DNA of 64,000 nucleotides from CAWEBF01 sp963807235 (GTDB lineage: Bacteria; Acidobacteriota; Vicinamibacteria; Vicinamibacterales; UBA2999): contig CAWEBF010000009.1 in NCBI GenBank assembly GCA_963807235.1, forward strand, positions 124,001 through 188,000, given 5' to 3'. Made by a program: the position numbers and the translations under genes. A model generated the notes under the pieces. That model was given only the letters and a program-made list of their open reading frames with translations, was not told where the DNA came from and made no database searches. This document shows positions 1-9,822 of the stretch, in pieces; position 1 is the stretch's first letter; each line of letters opens with the position of its first letter.

Positions 1-1011
1 GAGCAGTTGAACGGCTCGATTTTCAGGTTCGACGCCGCGTACTCGTTCAACGAACGCGGGAATGGCTGCTTGAAGAACTCCGGATCCGCCAGGTCGACCT
101 CCAGGACGAGTCGCTGCCGTTCGGCGTCCAGGTGCAGCCGCTCGACGGAGGTCAGCGCGGCCGAGTGGAGCAGGCCCCGTGTTGGCTTGCCAGGCGTCTC
201 CACATACTGGTTGAGCACACCGGCGGAGTAGTTCGCCGTCTCGATCACCAGCGTCTCGCCCTCCCAGCGGCCAATCGAGTGGCCGAGCGACGTGCGCGCT
301 CCATTCTTCGGGTGCTCCTTCAGGTCCATGTGGATCACGCGCTTCACGTCCATCCACTCGTGCCGCAGCACCACGTTGCGCCCGTCCCGGCGAATCTCGA
401 GCGGCGTACCCGGGGCGCCCCACACGCGGCGAATAGCCACCGGGTCGCAGCGGAAGGTCGGATCGTCCTTGAAGGGGTCGTAGGCGGCGACGGCCTTCTC
501 GCCGGCCGGCGTCAGCAGCTCGATCATCGGCTGCGGGCCGCTCGTCTGTCGATTCGCAATGGGTGCCAGGAGCCACGTGCCGAAGATGTCCTTGCGCGCC
601 GCGAATGTCTCCGGCGCGCGGCGCGGCCCGTTCACGCTCAGCACCTTGCCGTCGCCCAGATCCACGGTGTCGAAGAAGCACATGTAGGGGCTGTGGCGCG
701 ACAGGGAGCCGGTCACGCGGACCCTGGCGCCGATCTTGAGCAGCTTCGGCGTGATGCCGTTGCGCGAGAGCTGGGTGACGCCGTGCGACTCGCACACGTA
801 TTCGCGCGTCCGGCCGTTCTCGTCCACGGCGGCGATGTGGAGATAGCTGTGCGGGTTGCGCGCTTCGTACTCGGTGATGGTGCCGGAGATGTCGGCCGGC
901 TTCTTGGCGTCGAAATGCGGCGCGAAGCTATGGTGTGCAGCGGCCGGGAGCGCCGTGACTACGGTGCCGAGGACGATCCGCAACCAGTGAAACCGCCTGT
1001 GTGCTGCGCAT
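1..1011 (-). CDS. secreted DUF6152-like protein (3' end outside window)
   Basis: Function unknown; predicted to be exported. The reading frame begins with a hydrophobic signal segment ending in ALPAAAHHSFAPHFDAKK, the start typical of the acidobacterial DUF6152-like group, and continues through a beta-rich region to a tail reading FPRFFNEYAASNLKIEPFNC at the window edge, so the C-terminus is cut off. The ATG at 1009-1011 has a GGAGG ribosome site 4 bases upstream, but that ATG is one frame away from the rest, so there is a single-base indel within the first codons. It lies 10 bases after the phosphomannomutase stop and is probably cotranscribed with it, though nothing ties its function to sugar metabolism. 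Confidence 0.6.
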
Positions 1012-1021
1012 AGGACCTCCG

Positions 1022-2378
1022 TCAGCCCCGAATCACCGACAGGACCTCGTCCCGCCTGGCCGCCATCAGCTCAGGCGTCTCGGCCTCGAGGTTCAGCCGC
1101 ACGAGCGGCTCCGTGTTCGACGCCCGCACGTTGAAGTGCCACGTGGGGTAGTCCACGGAGATGCCGTCGATGCGGCCGATCGTGCCATCACTGTACCGCT
1201 TCTCGATAGCCCCCAGAACCCGCCGGCACTTCGTCCATGCTGGCCAGCTTGGTGTTGATCTCGCCGGAGATGAAGTAGCGCTCGCGCAAGGGAGCCAGGA
1301 GATCCCGCAGCGACTGTCCCTTCTTCGACATCAGCTCCAGCACCAGCAACGCCGGGATGAAGCCGTTGTCGGCGTAGTAGTAGTCCTTGAAGTAGTAGTG
1401 CCCCGTCACTTCGCCGGCGAAGACACCGTCCTCCTGCCGCATCCGCTGCTTGATGAAGGCGTGCCCCACGCGGTTCATCAGCGCGCGCCCGCCGTACCGG
1501 GCCACCGTGTCCTTCACCGCATGGCTGGCGCGCAGGTCGTAGATCACCGTGGCGCCCGGCGTCTTCAGCAAAAACGCCTCCGCCAGGAGCGCCGTCATGA
1601 AATCGCCCGAGATGAACTCGCCGCTGCCGTCGATGAAGAAGCAGCGGTCGGCGTCGCCATCCCACGCGATGCCGATGTCCGCCTTCTCGCGCAGCACGGC
1701 GGCCGTGATGTCGGCGCGGTTCTCTTCGAGCAGCGGGTTGGCCTCGTGGTTCGGGAACGTGCCGTCGACCTCCATGCACAGCGACGTGACGCGGCAGGGC
1801 AGGCGCTCGAAGAGCCGGGGCGCGACCTTCCCGGCCATGCCGCTGCCGCCATCGAGCACCACCTTGAAAGGCTTGATGGCGCCGGTGTCGATGAACGACA
1901 GCACCTTCTCGATGTAGCCCTGCATGATGTCGCGGGTGGTCAGCGTGCCGGGCGTCGCTGATTCTGCGGGCAGCGCGCCGGCGGCGATCATGTCGCGGAT
2001 CTGGCCGATGCCCGCGTCGCCGCTCAGCGGCAGGGCTTCGGCGCGCACCATCTTGATGCCGTTGTATTGCTTCGGGTTGTGCGACGCGGTGATCTGCGCG
2101 CCGCCGTCCAGCCGGTCGGTCGCCACGGCGTAATAGAGCTGGTCGGTGCCCAGCATCCCGTAGTCCACGACATCGGTGCCCTGCGCGCGCACGCCGTCGA
2201 TGAAGGCCTCGGCGAGAGCCGGAGACGAGACGCGCATGTCGCGGGAGACCCCGACGGTTCGGGCGCCCAGGTAGGCCGCGAAGCCGCGGCCGATTTCGCG
2301 GGCGCCCGCCTCGTCGATCTCGGAGGGATACACGCCACGAATGTCGTAGGCCTTGAAGATGGAAGGGTCCAGGGACAT
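1022..2378 (-). CDS. manB: phosphomannomutase/phosphoglucomutase (frameshifted near the 3' end)
   Basis: Interconverts hexose-6-phosphate and hexose-1-phosphate for GDP-mannose or exopolysaccharide precursors. About 450 residues, the usual length for the alpha-D-phosphohexomutase family. Visible motifs in order: KAYDIRGVYP at the N-terminus, catalytic serine loop TASHNPKQYNG, metal loop DGDADR, sugar-binding GEVTGHYYFKD and phosphate-binding RASNTEPLVRLN. The last is reached only after a one-base frame change at about 1210-1222 in a run of Gs. It lies 25 bases downstream of a nucleotidyltransferase gene, which together suggests mannose-1-phosphate to GDP-mannose. Specificity for mannose over glucose cannot be read from the sequence. 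Confidence 0.88.
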
Positions 2379-2403
2379 GGTCAGCTCGTCGAAAGGCGCG
2401 GCG

Positions 2404-3461
2404 TCAGGCGCGCGTGAAATCAGTCAGCTCGGTGCGGTCGCCGAGCACCGCGGCGCCGAGCGGTGGCCGACTCGCCAATCCGGCATGCCGAGCCGAGCAG
2501 GGCGCCCCGAAGAATCGCATGGGCGCCTACCACACAGTCGTTCCACAAGATGGAGTCTTCCACCACCGCTCCTGCGCCGACCCGGCAGCCCCGCCCGATC
2601 ACGCTGCGCGGACCCACGCGGGCGCCGTCCTCAATCGTAACGCCCGCGTCGATGAAAGACGGCCCCTCGATGGTGGCCCCGGCTCCCGACGATCGCGTCC
2701 CCCGCCACCGCTGTTCGGGAGGCCGAAGGTCCTGTGAAGGGCACGGCGTTGAAACGGCCCTCCAGGATGTCGCGGTGCACCTGCGCGTACTTGCTCGGGC
2801 GTGCCGATGTCGATCCAGTACCCTCGTACGGGTAGGCCACGAAGGTCTCCCCGCGCTCGACGAGCGACGGGAAGTACTTGCGCTCGATCGACCACGGCAC
2901 GCCGTCGGGGATGCGGTCGAAGGTGGAGGGTTCCAGCACGTAGATGCCCGCGTTGATCCGGTTGGTCGTGATCTGCGCGGGATCCGGCTTCTCGATGAAC
3001 CGCAGGATGTTGCCGCCGGCGTCCGTTTCCACCAGCCCGTACGCGGCAGGATTCGGCACCGGGGTCAGGACGATCGTGGCCGTGGCCTGTCGCGCGCGGT
3101 GCATCGCGATCACGGCCGCCAGGTCGATCTCCGTGAGCACGTCGCCGTTGAAGACCACCACCGTGTCGGTCATTCCCCGGCTGGCGAACTTGATGCCGCC
3201 GGCGGTGCCGAGCGGGGTCGGCTCGACGATGTAACGGATTCGTGTTCCCAGGGTCGAGCCGTCCCCGAACACTGCCTCGATACGCTCGGGCTGGTAGTTC
3301 AGGCTGAGGACGATCTCGTCGATCTCTGGCACCTGCAGAATCCGGTCGATCTGATAATGCAGGAACGGCCGCCCGAAGATGGGAACAACGGGCTTCGGCG
3401 TGTTCAGGGTCAGCGGGCGGAGTCGTGTGCCTTGCCCACCGGCGAGCAGAATCGCCTTCAT
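2404..3461 (-). CDS. sugar-1-phosphate nucleotidyltransferase with beta-helix domain, probable mannose-1-phosphate guanylyltransferase (several frameshifts)
   Basis: Transfers a nucleotidyl group to a sugar-1-phosphate. The N-terminal signature MKAILLAGGQGTRLRPLT and the downstream VFNGDVLTEIDL metal site are those of the NTP_transferase fold; about residues 240-350 form a hexapeptide left-handed beta-helix with repeats such as VIGRGCRVGAGAVVED. Pairing with the phosphomannomutase points to GDP-mannose synthesis, but glucose-1-phosphate is also possible. The body is clean to about 2840; then at least four single-base frame changes occur between about 2835 and 2460, after which the protein ends TELTDFTRA and a stop at 2404-2406. 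It is divergent from pgsA with 42 bases between. Confidence 0.78.
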
Positions 3462-3503
3462 GACAGCCTTGAATCATACGATAGAATCGGACGGCCGCTT
3501 TTC

Positions 3504-4100
3504 ATGAACCTGCCCAACGCGCTCACGCTCACGCGGATGTTCCTCGTCCCGCTGCTGGTGGTGGTGCTGCTCACCGAGTTCGAGGGACGGCAGGTGATGG
3601 GCGTGTCGAAGGAGCTGCTTGGCGCCGCGATCTTCGGGCTTGCGTCGCTGACCGACTGGCTCGACGGTTACCTGGCCCGCAGGCGACGGCAGGTGACATG
3701 GATCGGCCAGATGCTGGATCCGATCGCCGACAAGCTGCTCACGTCCGCCGCGTTCATCTCGCTCGTGCAGCTCGACCTGGCGCCCGCGTGGATGGTGGCG
3801 CTCATCATCGGCCGCGAGTTCGCCGTGACGGCGCTGCGCAGCCTGGCCTACACGAAGGGAATCACCATTCCGGCCTCGTCGCTCGGCAAGGGCAAGATGG
3901 TGTCGCAGGTGGTGGCCATCCTGCTGCTGATCCTCGGCGGAGGCCCCATGCCGCTGCTGGCCCCGGTTGGGCAGCTGGCGCTGTGGGTGGTGATGGCGCT
4001 GGCGGTGGCGTCGGCCGTGGATTACTACCGCCGGTTCCAGCGGCTGGCCAATGCCCAGGTGACGGACGTGAACATCGCCCGCCATAGGCGGGCAGGGTAG
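3504..4100 (+). CDS. pgsA: CDP-diacylglycerol--glycerol-3-phosphate 3-phosphatidyltransferase
   Basis: Makes phosphatidylglycerophosphate, the first committed step to phosphatidylglycerol, in the inner membrane. 198 residues with the complete CDP-alcohol phosphotransferase signature, DG-x2-AR-x8-G-x3-D-x3-D, seen as DGYLARRRR then GQMLDPIAD at about residues 58-80. Four or so hydrophobic segments fit the family. The ATG at 3504 starts MNLPNALTLTRM, the usual PgsA beginning, so the much longer upstream open frame is not coding. Intact, without frame changes. Ends convergent with the gene at 4131. Confidence 0.92.
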   Translation: MNLPNALTLTRMFLVPLLVVVLLTEFEGRQVMGVSKELLGAAIFGLASLTDWLDGYLARRRRQVTWIGQMLDPIADKLLTSAAFISLVQLDLAPAWMVALIIGREFAVTALRSLAYTKGITIPASSLGKGKMVSQVVAILLLILGGGPMPLLAPVGQLALWVVMALAVASAVDYYRRFQRLANAQVTDVNIARHRRAG

Positions 4101-4111
4101 CGACCGCCGAC

Positions 4112-4123
4112 GGCGGGCCCGCC
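4112..4123. repeat. GC-rich perfect palindrome between convergent genes
   Basis: The 12-base sequence GGCGGGCCCGCC is its own reverse complement and sits between the pgsA stop and the end of the minus-strand gene at 4131. It could help end transcription in either direction, but it lacks a loop and a T run, so the terminator role is weak inference. Confidence 0.3.
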
Positions 4124-4130
4124 CCTTCTC

Positions 4131-4904
4131 TTACTTTCGCATCGCGACCAGGTCGCCCACCATCACCGAGTCGCGCGACGACGTCAGCGACAGGGTAGCC
4201 GTGTCGCTTTGCACGTCCACGGCAACGCCCTCGGCGATTGCCGCGAGGAAGTTCTCCGGCGCCTTTTTCTTCCAGCGATAGAGCACGAAGTGGGCGCCGG
4301 TCGTGATGCCCTGCGCCGTACCCCGATCGATCACCAGAAAGTCGCCCGGGCCGAATTCGGTGCGCCGCTCGTTGCCCGAAACCACTCTTGCGTAGCTGCG
4401 TTCGGGCTTGCCCTCCGCGGCGTTCACTTTCAGCGGGGCGGGAAGCGCCAGCGGCTCGAGATAGTCCCCCATCTGCATGCCATCGCACCCATGGGTGATG
4501 GTGGCCAGGGCCATGTCCTCGTCCACGGTGTACACGCGAATCCAGCCAGTCGTCTGCGTGGTGCCGGGCGTCCGCGTGCTGACCGTGATGCCGCGCGGCA
4601 CCAGCAGCCGACGGACGAAGAACTCCTGGCCGACCTTCACTCCCTGGTTCGATCCCCCGTTCAGCGTCACGAAGTCGCCTTGCGAGTAGGTCAGGCGCGG
4701 GTACGTATCCTGTCCGCCGGAGATCCGCAGCGTGGCCTTCGGCGTGGACGTGGCCGCGATCGGCGCGCATGCCAGCGCGAGCACGTCCGCGTCGAGACGC
4801 GATGGCGCGACCGTCGGCGAACGCTGGCCGAGCAGGGTGGTATCCAGCGTGAACAGTACGACGGCTGTGAGCAGTGACGTGACGGCGAGCGCAATGGTCC
4901 GCAT
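4131..4904 (-). CDS. exported protein with two similar GD-x-V/L domains, function unknown
   Basis: 257 residues with an N-terminal signal peptide (about 1-27, LLTAVVLFTLDTTLLGQ). I do not recognise a named family with confidence. Two segments resemble each other: GDFVTLNGGSNQGVKVGQEF at about 76-95 and GDFLVIDRGTAQGITTGAHF at about 182-201, each followed by basic or aromatic residues. This style (beta-strand, then G-x2-QG-[VI]-x-[TV]-G) is like the C-terminal domain of FlgT-type and peptidoglycan-associated secreted proteins, so a cell-envelope role is possible. No linked gene explains it; it is convergent with pgsA. Confidence 0.6.
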   Translation of the reverse strand: MRTIALAVTSLLTAVVLFTLDTTLLGQRSPTVAPSRLDADVLALACAPIAATSTPKATLRISGGQDTYPRLTYSQGDFVTLNGGSNQGVKVGQEFFVRRLLVPRGITVSTRTPGTTQTTGWIRVYTVDEDMALATITHGCDGMQMGDYLEPLALPAPLKVNAAEGKPERSYARVVSGNERRTEFGPGDFLVIDRGTAQGITTGAHFVLYRWKKKAPENFLAAIAEGVAVDVQSDTATLSLTSSRDSVMVGDLVAMRK

Positions 4905-4998
4905 GGCCTGTTTATCGGCCTGGGCCGGCGACTCCTCTAGCGCGCCGGCCGGCGCCTTGGGACGCCAAGCGACAGTAGACTAGCCTCCGGCAGATGAC

Positions 4999-6259
4999 AT
5001 GGCGTCCGACACACGAATCGTCGTGGCCCGCCTCAACACGGTCCTGGCATGGTGCCATCGTGGGTTCGGCACGATTGCATTCATCCCCCTCGTAGGCAGC
5101 TGCATCGTGGTCGCCCTCGCTCAGTCGGAGACGGCGCCCCGGCACCTTGACGACGGCCGTCAATGGTTGGACTCACCTCCGGGCGTCGCGGCGTCATTGC
5201 CAGCATTGAATCGGGCCGCCGCCGCTAGCGCACTGGGCGACGGGGTGACGGCCGAACGGCTCCTGCGCGGCGTCATCCGAGCGCGGCCTCTCTCCGACGA
5301 CGCAGGCGAGGCGCACGAACTCCTCTCGCGCGTGGACCCGCGCTCGGGCCAGGACGACAATTTATTCCAGAATCTCGCTGTGTGGGAACGGAACTTTCCC
5401 AATAGCCCAGCCGTTCGGGAGGAACGGACTGACATCGAGTTTCTTCGAGGGCTCCCGGATCAGCGCAATGGACCCAGGCGGGCATCGGCGCTGACGCACG
5501 AAGCCGGCGACGACTTTTCGGTTCAGGTTACGGTCAACGGGAGGCCGGCGAGATACCTTCTGGATACGGGAGCGTGGGCGTCGCTCATCACCGCTGGCGA
5601 GGCCAAGCGGCTCGGTCTTCGGGTGAGACCTGGGCTCGGCCGCATAGGGGACGCCTCAGGACAGGGGGCATCAGTCAGGACTGCCGTTGTCGACGATTCG
5701 AGGCTTGGCTCGATGCGATTTCGCCAGGTCTCGTTCCTGGGTACTCGACACGGAGGAGGAGGCCGGCATCCTCGGCATGCCGGTGATGCTCGCGACCGGT
5801 CGGATCCATTGGTCCGTTGGTGGCACCTGGGAGCTTGGCGGCCGGAGTGAGCCCCGGACGAGGGCCGCCAACCTCGTGTTCTTCGAGAACAAGCTGTTGC
5901 TGGCCTTGACCGCGTTTGGCCGTCGGGTGTTCGGCACCTTGGACACGGGGGCTGTCTCCACGGACCTCAATAGCAACTTCGAAGACCAGTTCAGGGAGCA
6001 CATCCAGGGCCAGGGCACAGTCGGCACCGGTACGATTGAGGGGGTTGGCGGGACGGCGTCGTTCCAGATGCTGACCTTGCCCGAAGTGGCTCTCGCGATC
6101 GACCGCACCTCGTTGACGCTGCGTCCGGCTCGAGTGATGCGACAGCGCGTCGCGGCTGTGGGTGGCGCGTGCTGCATCGGCAACGTGGGACGGGACCTGC
6201 TCACCCAGCGCGGAGAAGTCGTCATCGACTTCTCCGAGATGACGCTGAGTATCCGGTAG
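4999..6259 (+). CDS. exported two-domain retropepsin-like aspartic protease (one frameshift)
   Basis: Probable aspartic protease of the Asp_protease_2/gag-aspartyl group, about 419 residues. A hydrophobic N-terminal segment (about 22-42) suggests export or membrane anchoring, followed by an alpha-helical, TPR-like region. Two catalytic Asp-Thr-Gly motifs lie in one chain: RYLLDTGAWAS at about 187-197 and FGTLDTGAVSTDL at about 312-324, the second closed by VGRDLLTQRGEVVIDF near the C-terminus. Two DTG lobes in one chain could pair as in pepsin. A single extra G at about 5740 shifts the frame; reading on restores LDTEEEAGILGMPV. It ends 4 bases before an ABC ATPase gene, so cotranscription is likely. 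Confidence 0.78.
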
Positions 6260-6263
6260 TTCG

Positions 6264-7034
6264 ATGACGACTGACGGCGCCGGCTGGGCGATTGATGCGC
6301 GCGGTCTCACCAGGACGTTTGGAGCGGTGACCGCTGTGCGCGGTGTCACCCTGCAAGTGCCCAGCGGCACGATCTTCGCCTTCCTTGGTCCGAACGGATC
6401 CGGCAAATCGACCACCGTCAAGCTGCTCACTGGCCTGCTTGCTCCGACCGCGGGAGAGGCGCGGGTGAACGGCCGCGTCGTGTCGGTCGAAGATCTCGAG
6501 TTGCGCCGTCAGATCGGCGTCCTGCCTGAAGACGATGCGCTCTTCCCTGATCTGACGATTTGGGAGCACCTGGAACTGTGCGGCCGGCTCTACGGCTTGG
6601 GCCGTCAGGAGGCCGACGCCCGAGCGATTCAGCTGCTGCGACACCTCGATCTGGAACAAGACCGAACGACTGTTGTCGAGAAGGCGTCGTTCGGCATGCG
6701 GAAGAAGTGCGCACTGGCGATGGCCCTGTTGCACAACCCGCGCGTGCTCTTTCTGGATGAGCCATTCGAGGGCATCGATCCCGGTTCGTCCCGCAACATC
6801 AAAGATCTGTTGTTGGCACTCGCAGAACGAGGCGTGACGGTCTTTCTGACGTCGCACATTCTCGAGATCGTCGAGCGGCTCGCCGAGCGGTTTGCCCTCA
6901 TCGTCAAGGGCGAAGTCGTGTGCTGCCAGACCGTCTCGGAGCTCGGGCGTGCCGGGACGACGCTCGAGCAGTTGTACCTCGGGTACGCAGGCAAGCCCGA
7001 CACCGGGAACTTGGGTTGGCTGGGGCATCGCTGA
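6264..7034 (+). CDS. ABC transporter ATP-binding protein
   Basis: Cytoplasmic ATPase of an ABC-2 type exporter, 256 residues. Walker A is GPNGSGKST (about 42-50), Walker B is VLFLDEPFEG (about 160-169), and the switch histidine follows in FLTSHILE. The signature loop, normally LSGGQ, reads SFGMRKK here, a degenerate form also seen in some CcmA-like export ATPases. The next gene begins inside its last codons and encodes a polytopic membrane protein, so the two should form the transporter. Substrate is unknown; the upstream exported protease is a possible functional partner. Confidence 0.88.
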   Translation: MTTDGAGWAIDARGLTRTFGAVTAVRGVTLQVPSGTIFAFLGPNGSGKSTTVKLLTGLLAPTAGEARVNGRVVSVEDLELRRQIGVLPEDDALFPDLTIWEHLELCGRLYGLGRQEADARAIQLLRHLDLEQDRTTVVEKASFGMRKKCALAMALLHNPRVLFLDEPFEGIDPGSSRNIKDLLLALAERGVTVFLTSHILEIVERLAERFALIVKGEVVCCQTVSELGRAGTTLEQLYLGYAGKPDTGNLGWLGHR

Positions 7035-8477
7035 TTTTTCGGTACCAGTGGCGCGCATTCTGGCGCCGCGTTCTCCGCACGGGGCGCCTCAAGTTCTACC
7101 TGACCGCCCTGACGCTGCTCGGCTGGATGGCTGCTGTCGCGCTGCCGGAGAGTCTTTCCCGAGCCGCCGGTGAGCTGGCCGCAGGTCAGACGGCGTCCAT
7201 GGATGGGTTGCTCCTGGTGCTGTGCCTGCTCTGGCTTGTCGTGCTCGGTGAGGACCTGCACGTCAGCTTGAGCAGCCATCGTCTGCGGCGTTTTCCGCTC
7301 GACCTGCGTTCGTTGCTCGCGCTCAGACTGGTGTCGATCTTCCTATCGCCGCTCGCGTGGCTGGCCACAATCGTGACGCTGATTGGTCTGTCTCCGCTTC
7401 TGTCTGCGCCCCACCCCCTGCTCGGGAGCCTGGCGGCTCTCCTGTTTCTTTGCGCTCACCATCGGTGTCGGCATGACTGTGTCGCAGCCACTTGGTGCCG
7501 CCCGCTGGGGACGAAGGCTGCTCGTCGCCGCGGCGGCACTCGGCGCAGTGGCGGCGCCGTTCGCGCTGACCTCGGTGCAGGACGGGGCCAGGCCGCTGAG
7601 CGCGCGTGTCATGGCGGCGAACCCGGCGACCCTGGTGACGACTGTCGCGGTCGCGACCACACCGCATGCGATGGCGGTTCCAGTCGCGACTTTGCTCGCC
7701 GGCGGTGCCGCGGTCTGGTATCTGCTTCTTTGGAGCTTCCTCCGTAGTCTCCATGGCGGAACAAGCGAGACGACAGCTCGCCGCGCAACGAGCACTGTCC
7801 AGCTTCCCGGGCGGTTGGGTCTTCTCATACGAAAGGAGCAACGCTCCATCAGCGAGGTGTTGGATCTCTGGATGGGCGTGCTGCTGGTGCTGGCAGCCGC
7901 CGCGATGGCGCTCGCTGCTTCGATGTCATCGACCTATCGCCAGGCGATCTTCGTGATTGTGTGCGCCCTGAACGTCAACGTGACGCTGAACTGCCTTGGC
8001 CTGGACCGGCCAGCGGGGTTGACGCGATACCTCATTCTTCCAATTCGTGGGAAGGATCTCCTCCTGGCAAAGAACGTGGCGGTGATGGTTGCGGTGGCCG
8101 TGCAGCTCATGCCTCTTCTGGCGATTGGCGCGTGGCAGTCGGGCTTCACGCAGTTCGGAGCGGAGATCGTGGTAGCGATGGTGCTGATTGTGGCGCATCT
8201 CGCGTGGGGCAACGTCGTCTCGGTGTTCGAGCCACGCAGAACGGAGCCGCACAGGTTCGCGGCTCCTGGCGAGACTGTGACGACGTCCGTGAGCGCGCTG
8301 ATAGGCAGCACCCCGGGTGTGGCGGTGATTCTTCTGCTCCGTTCCGATTCACGCGTTGCGCCGTTGGCGATTGCGCTGATCGTCCTGTTGACGATGGCCG
8401 GCTACTACGGCTTGCTGAGATACGCCGGAAGGCGCTTCGAGCGTCGAATCGAGATCATCAGCCGCCGATTGGCGTGA
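7016..8477 (+). CDS. ABC-2 type transporter permease (one frameshift)
   Basis: Membrane partner of the preceding ATPase, about 486 residues with ten to twelve hydrophobic segments, for example YLTALTLLGWMAAVAL near the start and IALIVLLTMAGYYGLL near the end. Start is uncertain: TTG at 7016 or CTG at 7031 both overlap the end of the ATPase gene and lead into LIFRYQWRAFWRR. A one-base change at about 7440-7455 moves from LAALLF to FALTIGVGMTVSQPLG; the hydrophobic pattern continues across it. I do not recognise the substrate class. Confidence 0.7.
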
Positions 8478-8497
8478 AGGTGTCACACTTTCTGAGC

Positions 8498-8989
8498 ATG
8501 AAGACTCTGCTGGTTCTCAGGCACGCCAAGTCGAGCTGGAACGATCCGGCGCTTGATGACCATGAGCGACCGCTGAACAAGCGTGGCCGTCGGGATGCCC
8601 CGCGGATGGGAGAGCTGGTGCGGGAGTACGGACTGATACCCGATGTTGTCCTCAGCTCCGACGCGGTGCGGGCGCGGCTGACGACTGAAGCCGTGGCCGA
8701 GGCGGCTGGCTATGCAGGAGACATCCTGCTGGACCCGCATCTTTATATGGCTGGCCCGGCCGACATCCTCTCGCTGCTGCGAACGGTGCGGGAGAACGCC
8801 GAGACCGTGATGATCGTCGGGCACAATCCCGGGCTCGAAGAGTTGGTCGAACGACTGACCGGCGAGCGGCAGGACTTGCCGACCGCCGCCCTCGCTCAGA
8901 TTGGCCTGCCGATCGATCAGTGGCGCGAGCTCAAACTGTCGACCCGAGGGACGCTCGAGGGCTTCTGGCGGCCTGAGGAACTGACATAG
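8498..8989 (+). CDS. sixA: SixA-type phosphohistidine phosphatase
   Basis: Histidine-phosphatase-fold enzyme of 163 residues, the usual SixA length. The catalytic RHAKSSW motif is at residues 8-14, with an arginine/histidine pair completed by VGHNPGLEEL at about 107-116. SixA removes phosphate from phosphohistidine on histidine-containing phosphotransfer or PTS proteins; the actual partner is unknown here. It starts 20 bases after the permease stop and ends convergent with bamD, across a 7-base repeat array. Confidence 0.85.
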   Translation: MKTLLVLRHAKSSWNDPALDDHERPLNKRGRRDAPRMGELVREYGLIPDVVLSSDAVRARLTTEAVAEAAGYAGDILLDPHLYMAGPADILSLLRTVRENAETVMIVGHNPGLEELVERLTGERQDLPTAALAQIGLPIDQWRELKLSTRGTLEGFWRPEELT

Positions 8990-9006
8990 CTGCACCGACC
9001 CGGGCA

Positions 9007-9039
9007 AGCCTAGAGCCCAGAGCCCAGAGCCGAAGCCCA
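9007..9039. repeat. 7-base tandem repeat array (GCCYAGA)
   Basis: Reads GCCTAGA GCCCAGA GCCCAGA, then a decaying copy. Fills the spacer between the convergent sixA and bamD genes. Member of the window-wide heptamer family. Confidence 0.85.
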
Positions 9040-9040
9040 G

Positions 9041-9817
9041 CTACTTCACGTCCACCTTGATCTGGGTCAGACGCTTTTTCGCGTTCTCGGTGTGCTCGCT
9101 CTGCTCGAACTCGGTGAGCACGCGCTCGAAATACGGCACGGCCTCGGCCGGTTTCTGGCTCTTGGCCAGCGACTCGGCCAGGTAGAAGTACACGGCATCG
9201 CGCTTGGAGTATTCGGGGTCGTCGCGCAGGATCTCGCGGAACCGGTCCACGGCGCCGGGGTACCACCCCTGACGGTAGTAGTGAAAGCCCACCAGGTACG
9301 ATGCCTCGCTGAGCCGATCGCGCGCTTCGCGCCACTGTTTCTTGACCTCGGGCGTCAAGGGACTGTTGGGAAAGCGATCGAAGAAGGCCTGAAACTCCTT
9401 CAGACCGTCTTTGGTGGCGGTCTGGTCGCGGGCCGGCGCCTTCATCTGCTTCACGTAGGTCATCGCCAGCTTGTACTGCGCCTGATCGGCCTTGGGGTTG
9501 GTGGGGTAAAACGTCAGGAACTCCCGGAACTCGTTGGCGCCCACGATGAGCGACTCGGTGGAACCTTCGCCCAGGTAGGTCTCGCCGATACCCAGCTTGG
9601 CGTCGGGACGCAGCGGGCTCTGCGGGTAGTTGTCCACGATCTGCCGGTAGTACTCGCGCGCCTCGATCCAGTTGCGCTTGCCCATGGACTCGGTGGCGCG
9701 ATCCATCAGGTAGCGGTCGGGCTGTCCGGTGCTTTGCGGGTTCACGTTCCGGTTGCCGCCACATGCGGCCAGCACGGCCGCCAGCGCCAACACGAACCCA
9801 ATGCGGACTTTCACCAT
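9041..9817 (-). CDS. bamD: outer membrane protein assembly factor BamD
   Basis: Periplasmic lipoprotein of the BAM complex that inserts beta-barrel proteins in the outer membrane. 258 residues; signal peptide with lipobox LAAC (cysteine at about 19), then TPR repeats such as NWIEAREYYRQIVDNYPQS at about 49 and YPGAVDRFREILRDDPE at about 180. This is the BamD/YfiO arrangement and implies a diderm cell. It is the last gene of an eight-gene minus-strand operon and starts 5 bases after ybgC. Confidence 0.88.
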   Translation of the reverse strand: MVKVRIGFVLALAAVLAACGGNRNVNPQSTGQPDRYLMDRATESMGKRNWIEAREYYRQIVDNYPQSPLRPDAKLGIGETYLGEGSTESLIVGANEFREFLTFYPTNPKADQAQYKLAMTYVKQMKAPARDQTATKDGLKEFQAFFDRFPNSPLTPEVKKQWREARDRLSEASYLVGFHYYRQGWYPGAVDRFREILRDDPEYSKRDAVYFYLAESLAKSQKPAEAVPYFERVLTEFEQSEHTENAKKRLTQIKVDVK

Positions 9818-9822
9818 CGCTC

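Noticed and set aside
132..1013. Long plus-strand frame at the window start
   Set aside because: The minus strand encodes a recognisable exported protein; the plus frame has no family features.
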